Positions 15,107 through 23,034 of a stretch of DNA of 37,395 nucleotides are shown piece after piece. Source of the stretch: Oscillibacter sp. (lineage in GTDB: Bacteria; Bacillota; Clostridia; Oscillospirales; Oscillospiraceae); contig VSMY01000004.1 of the NCBI GenBank assembly GCA_009773995.1, positions 1-37,395 on the forward strand, in the 5' to 3' direction. A program made the translations under genes and the position numbers. The notes below the pieces were generated by a model that was not told where the DNA came from, ran no database searches, and worked only from the letters and a program-made list of their open reading frames with translations. Numbering within the stretch: the stretch's first letter is position 1; every line of letters begins with the position of its first letter.

Positions 15107-15137
15107 AAACCCAGCCTGTCACAAAGGAGCGTTCCCC

Positions 15138-16262
15138 ATGACCAAACCCCTTGGCATCTACATCCACGTCCCCTTCTGCAAGCAGAAGTGCGTCTACTGC
15201 GACTTCTACTCTCTCCCCTGCCGGGAGGAGGACATGGACGCATACGTCTCCGCCCTCCGGGCCCAGCTGGCGGAGACGGACTTTTCAGGCTTCCAGGCGG
15301 ACACGGTCTATTTCGGCGGCGGCACCCCCAGCTTCCTGGCCCCCCGCCGCCTGACGGCCCTGCTGGAGGCGGTCTCCGCCGCCTGTCCCATTGCCCCGGC
15401 GGCGGAGATTACCCTGGAGGCCAACCCGGACTCCGCCCAGGATCCGGGGGATCTCTCCGCCCTTCGCCGGGCGGGGTTCAACCGCGTTTCCCTGGGCATG
15501 CAGTCCGCCGGCGATGAGGAATTAAAAGCCATCGGCCGGGTCCACACCATGGCCCAGGTCCGGGCCGCTGTGGACGCCGCCCGCGGGGCGGGCTTTGACA
15601 ACCTGTCTTTAGACCTGATCTACGGCCTGCCGGGGCAGAGCCTCTCCCGCTGGCGGGAAAACCTCGCCGCCGCCGTGGAGCTGAACCCGGAGCACCTGTC
15701 CTGCTACGGCCTCAAGGCGGAGCCGGGGACCCCCCTCTACGCCCGCCGGGAAACGCTTCCAGGGGACGACGCTCAGGCGGAGATGTACCTGGAAACCGTG
15801 GGCTTCCTGGAGTCCCACGGATACCGGCAGTACGAGATCTCCAACTTCGCCAAGCCCGGCCGGGAGTCCCGGCACAACCTGAAATACTGGACCCTGGGGG
15901 AGTACATTGGTTTCGGCCCTGGGGCCCATTCCGACTTCCGGGGCGTCCGGTACGCCTGGGCCAGGGATTTAGAAGCCTTCCTCCGGGGGGACCGCATCCT
16001 CTCCGAGGTTCGGCGCATGGCTCCCCAGGACCGGGAGGCGGAGTGGCTGATGCTGTCCCTCCGCCTGGCCCGGGGTCTGGACCCGTCGGATTGGGAAGCC
16101 CGTTTCCGCCGCCCCTTCGCCCCCTTCCTGCCCTTTTTGAAACGCTGCGAGGCGGCGGGCTACGCCGTGCGGGAGGGCTCCCGCTGGCATTTGACCCCCC
16201 AGGGCTTCCTGGTGTCCAATCCAATCATCGGGGAGCTTCTTGACCAACTTGAGGAGGAATGA
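15138..16262 (+). CDS. hemW: HemW-type radical SAM protein (HemN-like heme chaperone)
   Basis: A 374-residue radical SAM enzyme. The cluster motif is C14-x3-C18-x2-C21 (FCKQKCVYCDFYS), followed by the SAM-binding strand YFGGGTPSFL near 56 and the LEANPD and RVSLGMQS blocks characteristic of the HemN/HemW family. It lacks the longer N-terminal part of true coproporphyrinogen dehydrogenase HemN, and its length fits HemW, which carries heme to target proteins. The C-terminal HemN domain is present (EWLMLSLRLARGLD). Many such genes are misannotated as coproporphyrinogen III oxidase. ATG 15138 has AAAGGAG eight bases upstream. It is followed four bases later by the CmpB-like gene, probably co-transcribed. 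Confidence 0.93.
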   Translation: MTKPLGIYIHVPFCKQKCVYCDFYSLPCREEDMDAYVSALRAQLAETDFSGFQADTVYFGGGTPSFLAPRRLTALLEAVSAACPIAPAAEITLEANPDSAQDPGDLSALRRAGFNRVSLGMQSAGDEELKAIGRVHTMAQVRAAVDAARGAGFDNLSLDLIYGLPGQSLSRWRENLAAAVELNPEHLSCYGLKAEPGTPLYARRETLPGDDAQAEMYLETVGFLESHGYRQYEISNFAKPGRESRHNLKYWTLGEYIGFGPGAHSDFRGVRYAWARDLEAFLRGDRILSEVRRMAPQDREAEWLMLSLRLARGLDPSDWEARFRRPFAPFLPFLKRCEAAGYAVREGSRWHLTPQGFLVSNPIIGELLDQLEEE

Positions 16263-16266
16263 ACGG

Positions 16267-17277
16267 ATGCACGTCTACACCACGGGCCAGTGGGTCCTGC
16301 TGTTTTTCTTCTACTGCTTCTGCGGCTGGATCTGGGAGTCCTGCTACGTCTCCCTCTGCCAGCGGCACTGGGTAAACCGGGGCTTCCTTCAGGGCCCCCT
16401 CCTGCCCATCTACGGCTCCGGGGCCATTATCATCCTTCTGGCCACCATCCCCGTGGCGGAGGACCTCCGGCTGGTCTGGCTCTTCGGCATGCTGGCGGCC
16501 ACGGCCTTGGAGTACGTCACCGGGGACGTAATGGAGCGGATCTTCAAGGTCCGCTACTGGGACTACAGTAACCAGAAGTTCAATCTCAACGGCCACATCT
16601 GCCTCTCCAGCTCCATCGCCTGGGGCTTCTTCTCCATCCTGCTGGTACGCTTTGTTCATCCTCCCATCGCCCGGCTGCTGGCCCGGGTGCCCGCCCTGTG
16701 CGTGGACCCCCTGGCGATTCTCCTGACCGCGGCCTTCACCGTGGACGCGGTGCGCTCCGTCCAGGCCGCCCTGGATCTGCGGGACCTGCTGGCCAAAGCC
16801 GCCGAGGAGAACGAGGACCTGCGCCGCCTGGCGAAACGGGCGGAGGTCTACGCCGCCTTCGCCGCGGACGATCTGCGCCGCTTCCGGGAGAAGACGGAGC
16901 TGGAGGCCCTGGAGCTCCGGCAGGCCATCGGGGAGGAGCTGGAGGAACGCCGCCAGGCCCGCCGGGAGCGGGTGGAAGCGTCCCTCCGCCGCCGCTTCCG
17001 CGCCAAGCTGGAAATTCTCTCCACCATCTCCAATGCCCTGGAGACCTGCCGGGACCATCTGGAGGACCTGCCCGACTCCACGCCGGAGACTCTGGCGGAG
17101 CGCCGGGCGGACCTGGACGAGGCTATCCGCCGCATCCGGGCCCGGGAGGCCGCCCTGCAAAACCGCTCCTCCGCCCCCTATCACCGCTCCCTGCGGCTTC
17201 TGCGGGCCCATCCCTCCGCCTCCGCCAAGGAGTTCGGCGAGGTTCTGGAGACCTTGAAAAAGCTGGGGAAGGACTAG
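16267..17277 (+). CDS. Putative ABC-transporter type IV (CmpB-like) membrane protein
   Basis: A 336-residue protein. The N-terminal half (1-170) has about five transmembrane segments, starting LLFFFYCFCGWIWESCYVSL and continuing RGFLQGPLLPIYGSGAI and ATALEYVTGDVMERIFKVRYWDYS. This is the hallmark of the CmpB/PF06541 putative ABC-transporter type IV family of Firmicutes. The C-terminal half (175-336) is a long charged, predicted coiled coil rich in Glu, Arg and Leu and probably cytoplasmic. The transport role is only a family label; no ATPase is adjacent. ATG 16267 follows GGAGGAAT at the end of hemW. Its stop codon overlaps that of the convergent Cys-rich gene by four bases (CTAG). Confidence 0.85.
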   Translation: MHVYTTGQWVLLFFFYCFCGWIWESCYVSLCQRHWVNRGFLQGPLLPIYGSGAIIILLATIPVAEDLRLVWLFGMLAATALEYVTGDVMERIFKVRYWDYSNQKFNLNGHICLSSSIAWGFFSILLVRFVHPPIARLLARVPALCVDPLAILLTAAFTVDAVRSVQAALDLRDLLAKAAEENEDLRRLAKRAEVYAAFAADDLRRFREKTELEALELRQAIGEELEERRQARRERVEASLRRRFRAKLEILSTISNALETCRDHLEDLPDSTPETLAERRADLDEAIRRIRAREAALQNRSSAPYHRSLRLLRAHPSASAKEFGEVLETLKKLGKD

Positions 17278-17480
17278 GCCTTCCCCTCTTCCTGCCACCG
17301 GGCCTCCCGGCGGGCCAGCTCGTCCAGGAGCTCCTTCCGCTTCCGGGCCAGGAACTCCTCCGATAATTTGATGGGCATGCAGTCTATGCAGCCTCCCTGG
17401 TCGTCCAGGTCAATCCTTTCCAGCGTACAGGCGTCATCCGACCAGTAAATGCAGAATTGGTTGCCGCACGTTACGCGCAT
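17274..17480 (-). CDS. Small Cys-rich protein, probably metal-binding
   Basis: A 68-residue protein with five cysteines spaced C5-x4-C10-x7-C18-x12-C31-x2-C34, followed by a charged amphipathic helix (about 40-66, ARKRKELLDELARREARW). The pattern suggests a small zinc ribbon or treble-clef-like fold; I recognise it as a small protein type common in Clostridia but cannot name a family. ATG 17480 is chosen because AGGTGAT lies close upstream and the transcript from the TAGACA-N17-TATAAT promoter would start only about 12 bases earlier, which excludes the longer frame. It is divergent from an XRE regulator with which it shares an intergenic region full of palindromes. Confidence 0.7.
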   Translation of the reverse strand: MRVTCGNQFCIYWSDDACTLERIDLDDQGGCIDCMPIKLSEEFLARKRKELLDELARREARWQEEGKA

Positions 17481-17498
17481 ACTATCACCTACGGCCAT

Positions 17499-17590
17499 AT
17501 TATATTCTACATCAAGATAATTGTCTATATTTAGCAAACGCTTAATGTAGAATATGTTCAATTTTTTGACTTTGGTTTAAACTAAGGTCA
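17499..17590. promoter_or_regulatory. Divergent promoter/operator region of Cys-rich and XRE genes
   Basis: On the minus strand TAGACA (17527-17522) and TATAAT (17504-17499) are 17 bp apart. A perfect 11-bp inverted repeat, ATATTCTACAT (17502-17512) and ATGTAGAATAT (17545-17555), flanks that promoter. A second, 24-bp imperfect palindrome (17567-17590, centred on TTTAAA, two mismatched pairs) lies just before the XRE gene. Both look like binding sites for the adjacent regulator. Confidence 0.65.
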
Positions 17591-17601
17591 AGGTGATAGT
17601 C

Positions 17602-17841
17602 ATGATTATTTACGACCCATTCTGGCGCACGCTGAAAGACCGGGGTATTTCCACGTATAAAATGATTAACAAACTGGGCTACAGCAGCAGTACCCTCTAC
17701 CGTCTGCGCCACAACAAGGGCATCTCCTCCCGGCTGATCGACGATCTCTGCAAGCTGCTGGACTGCCGGGTGGAGGACATTTTGGAGTACGTTCCCGACC
17801 CGGAGGAGCCGGAAGTCCCCGGCACAAAGGAATCTCCGTAA
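17602..17841 (+). CDS. XRE (Cro/C1-type) helix-turn-helix regulator
   Basis: A 79-residue DNA-binding protein that is essentially one HTH domain: WRTLKDRGISTYKMINKLGYSSSTLYRLRHNKGISSRLIDDLCKLLDC in segments 8-55, with the recognition helix around SSSTLYRLRHN. The acidic, Pro-rich tail (60-79) is probably unstructured. It belongs to the short stand-alone regulators (HTH_26-like) common in Clostridia. ATG 17602 follows AAGGTGAT; the GTG at 17593 overlaps that site and is less likely. It probably binds the palindromes in the divergent region and controls itself and the Cys-rich gene. Confidence 0.85.
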   Translation: MIIYDPFWRTLKDRGISTYKMINKLGYSSSTLYRLRHNKGISSRLIDDLCKLLDCRVEDILEYVPDPEEPEVPGTKESP

Positions 17842-17842
17842 C

Positions 17843-17880
17843 AAAAAACCGCCGGACGGCCGTCCGGCGGTTTTCCCGTT
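17843..17880. terminator. Bidirectional terminator between XRE gene and mreB
   Basis: A perfect 30-bp palindrome (17845-17874) gives a GC-rich stem with TTTT on the plus strand and TTTTTT on the minus strand. It serves both convergent transcripts. Confidence 0.92.
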
Positions 17881-17884
17881 TCAT

Positions 17885-18904
17885 TCAACTCATCTGCTTG
17901 CGGCGGCTGAGGTTCATGGTGCCCTCCTGCATGTTGCTCAGGGTCTCCAGGCTCATGCCGGTGCCCAGGGCCACGCAGGAGATCGCGTCGTCGGCAATCA
18001 TGGTGTGGATGCCCGTCCGGGCCGTCACCAGCTTGTCGAAGCCCGCCACCAGGCTGCCGCCTCCGGTCATGACAATGCCGTTGGTGGAGATGTCCGCCAC
18101 CAGCTCCGGCGGGGTCCGCTCCAGCACGGAGTGGATGGCCTCCATGATGCGCTCCACCGGCTCCTCGAAGGCGTCCATCATCTCCGTGGAGCTGACGGCC
18201 ACCACCTTGGGAAGGCCCGTCAGGAGGCACCGGCCCTTCACGTCCATGACCTCTTCCTCGTCCTTGGGGAAGACGCAGCCGATCTGCTTTTTCATCTCCT
18301 CGGCGGTCCGCTCGCCCACCAGGAGGTTGTGTTTGCGGCGCATATATTTGACCACGGCCTCGTTGAGCTGGTCGCCGGCGATTTTGATGGAGGCGGACTC
18401 CACCACGCCGCCCAGGGAGATCACGGCGATGTCCGCCGTTCCGCCGCCGATGTCCACCACCATGTGCCCGTCGGGTTTCGCGATGTCGATGCCCGCGCCG
18501 ATGGCCGCCGCCACAGGCTCCTCGATGAGGTAGACTTTCCGGGCTCCGGCGGAGATGCCCGCGTCGATGACGGCGCGCTCTTCTACCTCCGTGATGCCGG
18601 AGGGCACGCAGATGATGACCCGGGGCTTGAAGACGGAGACCCCGGCCACCTTGTGGATGAACTCCCGGAGCATCCGTTCCGTCATGTCGTAGTCGGAGAT
18701 GACGCCCTCCCGCAGGGGACGGATGGCGATGATGTTGCCGGGGGTCCGGCCCAGCATGGCCTGGGCCTCCTCGCCCACCTTTAAGAGCTTCCCCGTGTTC
18801 TTGTCCAGCGCCACCACGGAGGGCTCATTCAAAACGATGCCTTTGCCTCGCACAAAAACCAGAACCGAAGCGGTACCGAGGTCGATACCGATATCCTTTG
18901 CCAT
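17885..18904 (-). CDS. mreB: Rod shape-determining protein MreB
   Basis: A 339-residue bacterial actin that polymerises under the membrane and guides peptidoglycan synthesis. Actin-fold signatures are present: phosphate-1 loop DIGIDLGTASVLVFVRGKG (4-22), CVPSGITEVEERAV near 120-133, IEEPVAAAIGAG near 145, phosphate-2 loop DIGGGTADIAVISLGG near 164-179, and adenosine motif TGGGSLVAG near 286. ATG 18904 is chosen because GGAGG lies eight bases upstream; ATG 18919 lacks a site. mreC and mreD are not adjacent, so this could be a second paralogue (Mbl- or MreBH-like), which cannot be settled by eye. It has its own strong promoter and terminator. Confidence 0.94.
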   Translation of the reverse strand: MAKDIGIDLGTASVLVFVRGKGIVLNEPSVVALDKNTGKLLKVGEEAQAMLGRTPGNIIAIRPLREGVISDYDMTERMLREFIHKVAGVSVFKPRVIICVPSGITEVEERAVIDAGISAGARKVYLIEEPVAAAIGAGIDIAKPDGHMVVDIGGGTADIAVISLGGVVESASIKIAGDQLNEAVVKYMRRKHNLLVGERTAEEMKKQIGCVFPKDEEEVMDVKGRCLLTGLPKVVAVSSTEMMDAFEEPVERIMEAIHSVLERTPPELVADISTNGIVMTGGGSLVAGFDKLVTARTGIHTMIADDAISCVALGTGMSLETLSNMQEGTMNLSRRKQMS

Positions 18905-18991
18905 GGGCAATTCCTCCATTTATCTTTCGTCCAATGTATGTCAGGTTCCCGGACGGAAATCCGCCGGCGTATCCATAAAGTTACAAAGTAC

Positions 18992-19020
18992 ATTATACTG
19001 GCAGTCACGCCAGATTGCAA
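18992..19020 (-). promoter_or_regulatory. Promoter of mreB
   Basis: On the minus strand TTGCAA (19020-19015) and TATAAT (18997-18992) are 17 bp apart. The -35 box is three bases from the comF stop codon. The leader is about 80 nt. Confidence 0.8.
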
Positions 19021-19022
19021 GC

Positions 19023-19700
19023 CTATTCTTTCCCTTTTTCTCCCCTGTTTTCCTCCTCCGGCCTGGGGAAGGCCGCGGCGGCGCAGACCACCCCCGCCGC
19101 GCCCGCCGCCAGCAGAGTCCCGGCGGCGGAGACCAGGGTGGCCCCGGTGGAGCACACGTCGTCGATGAGGAGAACCCGTTTCCCGGCGGGGTCTCCCAGG
19201 GCCTCGTAAACGTCCCGGACATTCTTCCAGCGGTCCCCGGCGCTCTCCAGGCCGGACTGGGCGGGGTTGTCCCGGATTTTGCGGAGGAGGCGTTCCGGCT
19301 CCACGCCCCAAAGCTTGCAGGCGCTTTCCGCCAGAAGGCGGGACTGGTCATAGCCCCGCTTCCGCAGCCGCTTGGCGCTGACGGGGACCCAGGTCACCGC
19401 GTCAAATTCGCCGGAGAAGCGTTCCGCCGCCGTCCGGGCAATGAGCCCTCCCAGGGGCCCGGCGGCGGAGACGCCGCCACGGAATTTGAAGCGGCGGACC
19501 GCCTCCCGCACAGAGCCCTCGTACCACAGCGGCGCGGCGCAGAGGAGCCCGCCGGGAAGCTCCCGGAGGCCGTGGGCCTCGTCCGTCCAGGGGAGGGCCT
19601 GTTCACAGTCCGGGCACATGCCCGGCGCGTCCTGGACCCTTTGGCAAAAGGGGCACTTGGGCGGGAAGAGGAGGTCCAGAAGGGCGTCAACCATTTTCAT
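19023..19700 (-). CDS. comF: ComF family phosphoribosyltransferase-like protein
   Basis: A 225-residue cytosolic protein. The N-terminal double zinc finger has C16-x2-C19 and C29-x2-C32 (KCPFCQ...MCPDC). The PRTase-like domain has the segment VPVSAKRLRKRGYDQSRLLAE near 112-132 and the PRPP-binding motif VLLIDDVCSTGATLVSA near 180. ComF is needed for DNA transit in natural competence in Bacillus and Haemophilus, working with ComFA helicase; in non-competent Clostridia its role is unclear. It overlaps the preceding XRE gene by ATGA (start 19700; ATG 19694 is also possible). It forms an operon with two XRE regulators, which is unusual for comF. Confidence 0.92.
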   Translation of the reverse strand: MKMVDALLDLLFPPKCPFCQRVQDAPGMCPDCEQALPWTDEAHGLRELPGGLLCAAPLWYEGSVREAVRRFKFRGGVSAAGPLGGLIARTAAERFSGEFDAVTWVPVSAKRLRKRGYDQSRLLAESACKLWGVEPERLLRKIRDNPAQSGLESAGDRWKNVRDVYEALGDPAGKRVLLIDDVCSTGATLVSAAGTLLAAGAAGVVCAAAAFPRPEEENRGEKGKE

Positions 19701-19930
19701 GGTTCCAGCAGCTCGTCGTAGGTGACGCCCAGGGCGTTTTTGATGGCCCTCAGCTGGGTCGCCTGGATGTGCTGGTCCCCGCGCTCGATCTTTACCAGGG
19801 CCTCCCTGGTCATGGAAACGCCCTCTAATTGCAAAAGGCCCGCCAGCTCCGTCTGCCCCAGCTTCTTCCCCTGGCGCAGTCTCCGAATGTTCGCGCCGAT
19901 GCAGATGTCCTGCTTGATTTTTTGTTCCAT
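19697..19930 (-). CDS. XRE-family regulator
   Basis: A 77-residue Cro/C1-type HTH protein: NIRRLRQGKKLGQTELAGLL near 15-34, recognition helix around MTREALVKIERG near 40-51, and VTYDELLEP at the end, the usual closing of HTH_3 domains. ATG 19930 shares one base with the TAA of the upstream regulator (TAATG), and its TGA overlaps the comF ATG, so all three genes are translationally coupled. Its target is unknown. Confidence 0.88.
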   Translation of the reverse strand: MEQKIKQDICIGANIRRLRQGKKLGQTELAGLLQLEGVSMTREALVKIERGDQHIQATQLRAIKNALGVTYDELLEP

Positions 19931-20178
19931 TACGGCTGCCTCCGTTTCCGGGGATACGGAGCAGTCTCATCCGTCAAGCCCACCAGGTAATCCACGCTGA
20001 CGTTGTAGTACTTTGCCAATGTAATTACCGCATCCAAGGGATAGCGGATCTCACCGATTTCATACTGCGAGTAGGTGTTCTGACTGACGTGAAGCAGTTC
20101 CCCAATGTCCGCCTGCGTCAGTCCGCGGTCGATTCTCAAATCTCGTATTCGTTCATATTTCAAGATTTCAGTTCTCAT
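19930..20178 (-). CDS. XRE-family regulator
   Basis: An 82-residue HTH protein (RIRDLRIDRGLTQADIGELL near 10-29, recognition segment VSQNTYSQYEIG near 32-43, closing VSVDYLVGLTDE) with a basic C-terminal tail PRKRRQP. The closing motif is nearly the same as that of the XRE protein at 24202-24441 (VSTDYLVGITDD), so the two belong to one subfamily. ATG 20178 is preferred because GGTGAT lies just upstream; ATG 20184 would be too close to that site. It is the first gene of the XRE-XRE-comF operon. Upstream DNA is AT-rich, with a possible TTGCCT-N18-GATAAA promoter. Confidence 0.85.
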   Translation of the reverse strand: MRTEILKYERIRDLRIDRGLTQADIGELLHVSQNTYSQYEIGEIRYPLDAVITLAKYYNVSVDYLVGLTDETAPYPRKRRQP

Positions 20179-20250
20179 ATTCATCACCAAATATGAGTAT
20201 ATGTATCTGAAATCTAGATATTTTGTTTTATCCCTGGAGCAGATAAAGTC

Positions 20251-20285
20251 AGGCAAAAAGCAAGGACCGCCCGACGGCGGTCCTT
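20251..20285 (-). terminator. Intrinsic terminator of recD2
   Basis: A perfect 10-bp stem (20262-20271 with 20276-20285, loop CGAC) is followed on the minus strand by GCTTTTTG. It starts six bases after the recD2 stop codon. Confidence 0.8.
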
Positions 20286-20290
20286 CTTCT

Positions 20291-22498
20291 TCACTTTGCG
20301 CCCCCCTTGGCCAGCCGCCAGCGGAGGCCGGAATACCTTCTCTGCCGCTTGTCGTTGGCCGCCATGGCCCGGACCGCCGCGTCGTCCCCCACGACCACCA
20401 GCAGCTCCTTGGCCCGGGTCAGGGCCGTGTACAGCACGCCCCGGACCATCAATGACGCAGGGGCCGGCATGGCCGACAGCACCACGCAGCGGTATTCGCT
20501 GCCCTGGGCCTTATGCACGGTCATAGCAAAGGCCAGGTCTACCTCGTTCAGCTGCTCCGCGCCGTAAACCGCCCGGCGGCCGTCGAAGTCCAGCTCCAGC
20601 CACTCGCCGGAGTCGTCGATCTTCACGATTTTTCCCACGTCCCCGTTGAACATCCCCGTGCCCACGGAGCCGTCCTCCTTCTCCCAGACCACGTCGTAGT
20701 CGTTCCGGGTCTGCATCACCCGGTCCCCCTCCCGGAACAGCCGGTCGCCCCAGAGAAGCTCCCGCTTCTCCGCCGTCTTTGGGTTCAGCGCCTCCTGAAG
20801 GAGGCGGTTCAGGTTCCCCGTCCCGGCGGGGCCCTTCCGGGTGGGGGTCAGCACCTGGATCTCCGCCGCCGGTATGCCCATCTTCTCCGGCAGGCGGGTT
20901 TTGCACAGCTCCACCAGGGTGCTCACCGCCCGCTCCGGGTCCCGGCGGCAGAGGAAAAAGAAGTCCCCCTGGTTGCTCTGGAGGTCCGGGGCCTTCCCCT
21001 GGTTCACGGCGTGGGCCGCCCGGATGATGGCGGACTGCTCCGCCTGGCGGAACACCTCCCGGAGGAAGACCGTCTCCACCCGTTCGCTGCGGATGAGGTC
21101 CGAGAACACGTTCCCCGCCCCCACGGAGGGCAGCTGATCCGCGTCCCCCACCAGCACCAGCCGGGTACCGGGCCGCAGGGCCCGGAGCAGCGCCGCGAAC
21201 AGGGACAGGTCCACCATGGACGTCTCGTCCACGATGACCGCCCCGGCCTCCAGGGGCTCCTTCTCCGTCTTGGCGAAGGTCACCTGCCGGTCGTCCTCGT
21301 TCCATGTCTGTCCCAGGAGGCGGTGGACCGTCTGGGCCTCCGCCCCGGTGAGCTCGCTCATCCGCTTGGCTGCCCGGCCCGTGGGGGCCGCCAGCACCAC
21401 GTCCAGCCCCATCTTCCGGAACAGGGCCGTGATGGCCCGGACCGTCGTCGTCTTCCCGGTGCCGGGGCCGCCGGTGAGGATCAGCACGTTCTCCCGGGCC
21501 GCCAGCTCCACCGCCTTGCGCTGCTGGGGGGAATAGGCGACGCCCTGGGCCTTCTCCAGCTCGTCCACCGTCCGGGCGGCGGAGACCCGGCCCTGGGGCC
21601 TGGCCGCCAGCAGGGCCTCCAGGCGCGCCTGGGCGGTGCGCTCCGCCTCCCACAGCCGCCGGAGATAACAGGCATCCACATTGGCCACCCGCTCCTGGAC
21701 CACCAGCCCCCGCTCTGTGAGCTGGTCCAGGGCCAGCTCCGGTCCCTCCTCCCCGCACTGGAGAAGCTGGGCCGTGGCGGCGATAAGCTTCCCCCGGGGG
21801 AGGAAGACGTGGCCGTTGTTCTCGTTGTGGCTCAGCTCAAAGCTCACCGCCGCCTGGAGCCGCGCCCCGCTGTCCGGCGCAAAGCCCATGCTCATGGCGA
21901 TTTCGTCCGCCACAGAGAAGGCCACGCCGCAGTCGTCGGCGGCCAGCAGATAGGGGTCCTGCCGGAGCTTTTCCAGCGCCGCGTCCCCATACTGCCGCCG
22001 CAGGCGCATGGCCAGCACCGGGGGCAGCTCGTACCGGGCCAGGAAGGCCATCAGCCGCCGGAGGCCCATGTGCTGGCGGAAGCTCTCGCCAATCTCCTGG
22101 GCCCGCCGGGCGGTGACGCCCTTGAGGGCGGTCAGCCGCTCCGGGGCGGTTTCCAGCACATCGAAGGTCTCCAGGCCGAAGCGGTCCACCATATTCCGGG
22201 CCGTGGCGGGGCCCACGCCCTTCAAAACGCCGGAGGACAGGTAGCTGAAGATCTCCTCCTCGTCCTCCGGCAGCCTCCGCTCCACCTCCGCCGCCCGGAG
22301 CTGTTCCCCGTGCTGGGGGTGGCGCTCCCACGTGCCGGTGACGCTCAAGCCCTCCCCAGGGGCGGCGCAGGGGATACAGCCCACAACGGTGACGACCTCC
22401 CCCTCCTCGGTGAGGAGGCGGAGGACCGTATACCCGTTCTCGGCGTTTTGAAAGATGACGCTATGTATCGTGCCCTCCCGGCAGATGAGCTCTTCCAT
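20291..22498 (-). CDS. recD2: RecD2-type ATP-dependent DNA helicase
   Basis: A 735-residue superfamily 1B 5'-3' helicase, independent of RecBC. The N-terminal OB-like domain begins GTIHSVIFQNAENGYTVLRL. A tandem helix-hairpin-helix region follows (ILSSGVLKGVGPATA-like, then LTALKGVTARRAQEIG near 95-140). The motor has Walker A TGGPGTGKTTT near 340, motif II IVDETSMVD, motif III LVLVGDADQLPSVGAG, and C-terminal motifs with AMTVHKAQGSEYRCVVL and LYTALTRAKELLVVVG. RecD2 acts in repair and in replication-fork and R-loop processing. Length and domain order match the family. The small membrane-protein gene upstream lies 35 bp away on the same strand and may be co-transcribed. Confidence 0.95.
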   Translation of the reverse strand: MEELICREGTIHSVIFQNAENGYTVLRLLTEEGEVVTVVGCIPCAAPGEGLSVTGTWERHPQHGEQLRAAEVERRLPEDEEEIFSYLSSGVLKGVGPATARNMVDRFGLETFDVLETAPERLTALKGVTARRAQEIGESFRQHMGLRRLMAFLARYELPPVLAMRLRRQYGDAALEKLRQDPYLLAADDCGVAFSVADEIAMSMGFAPDSGARLQAAVSFELSHNENNGHVFLPRGKLIAATAQLLQCGEEGPELALDQLTERGLVVQERVANVDACYLRRLWEAERTAQARLEALLAARPQGRVSAARTVDELEKAQGVAYSPQQRKAVELAARENVLILTGGPGTGKTTTVRAITALFRKMGLDVVLAAPTGRAAKRMSELTGAEAQTVHRLLGQTWNEDDRQVTFAKTEKEPLEAGAVIVDETSMVDLSLFAALLRALRPGTRLVLVGDADQLPSVGAGNVFSDLIRSERVETVFLREVFRQAEQSAIIRAAHAVNQGKAPDLQSNQGDFFFLCRRDPERAVSTLVELCKTRLPEKMGIPAAEIQVLTPTRKGPAGTGNLNRLLQEALNPKTAEKRELLWGDRLFREGDRVMQTRNDYDVVWEKEDGSVGTGMFNGDVGKIVKIDDSGEWLELDFDGRRAVYGAEQLNEVDLAFAMTVHKAQGSEYRCVVLSAMPAPASLMVRGVLYTALTRAKELLVVVGDDAAVRAMAANDKRQRRYSGLRWRLAKGGAK

Positions 22499-22533
22499 TT
22501 GGGATGTCCTCTCTTTTGGCCCTCCAAGCGGGC

Positions 22534-22863
22534 TCAGATTTCCGCGATGATGTCCCCCGGCAGAACCAGGGCGGCGTTTTTCTCCCGGTCCGCCAGGTAG
22601 CGGGCCAGGGCCCGGGCGTCCGGGGTCAGCCCGCAGTCCGCCAAAATAATCCTGGCCCCCGGCAACCCCCCCTGAACCCGGCGGAGCTCCCGGACGTCGG
22701 CCTCCATGGCCAGGGCCTCTCCCCGCAGGGGAAGGACCAGCAGAAGGCCCGGAATGGCCGGGCGGCCGCCCACATGGAGCAGGGCTCCGGCGATGGCCCA
22801 GACGATGGTGGTCAGGCCCACGGCGGACAGGAAGGCCACGACGCCGTCTTGCAGCAGCAGCAT
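22534..22863 (-). CDS. Small protein with N-terminal membrane helix, unknown function
   Basis: A 109-residue protein I cannot name. The N-terminus has one or two hydrophobic segments (LLLQDGVVAFLSAVGLTTIVWAIAGALL in parts, about 2-30, and PGLLLVLPLRG near 38-48), followed by a soluble C-terminal half with an Arg/Glu-rich helix (MEADVRELRRVQGG) and a Rossmann-like strand ARIILADCGL. ATG 22863 is preferred because GAGGTGAT sits at proper distance; the GTG at 22872 overlaps that site. It lies just upstream of recD2 on the same strand. Confidence 0.65.
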   Translation of the reverse strand: MLLLQDGVVAFLSAVGLTTIVWAIAGALLHVGGRPAIPGLLLVLPLRGEALAMEADVRELRRVQGGLPGARIILADCGLTPDARALARYLADREKNAALVLPGDIIAEI

Positions 22864-22924
22864 TTGAATCACCTCGGTTCAGTCTATGCGGAATCGGGAG
22901 ATTCGGTTAGCCGTCCGGTTGGCC

Positions 22925-22952
22925 TTGACAAAGCAGCCTAAACTGGTATAAT
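22925..22952 (+). promoter_or_regulatory. Promoter of antisense RNA, unit 1
   Basis: TTGACA (22925-22930), 16-bp spacer and TATAAT (22947-22952). Unit 2 has the same boxes with the same spacing. Confidence 0.85.
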
Positions 22953-23034
22953 GAACATAGAAGGGCGCTGTCACACGGCGGTCAGCCCTTGTACGAACTA
23001 ATTCACGTTAGCCGCACGGGTCGCAGCCGGGCGG

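Noticed and set aside
20513..22600. Plus-strand open frame of 695 codons opposite recD2
   Set aside because: It is the antisense shadow of the GC-rich recD2 gene; the translation is repetitive in Arg/Gly/His/Leu with no domain.
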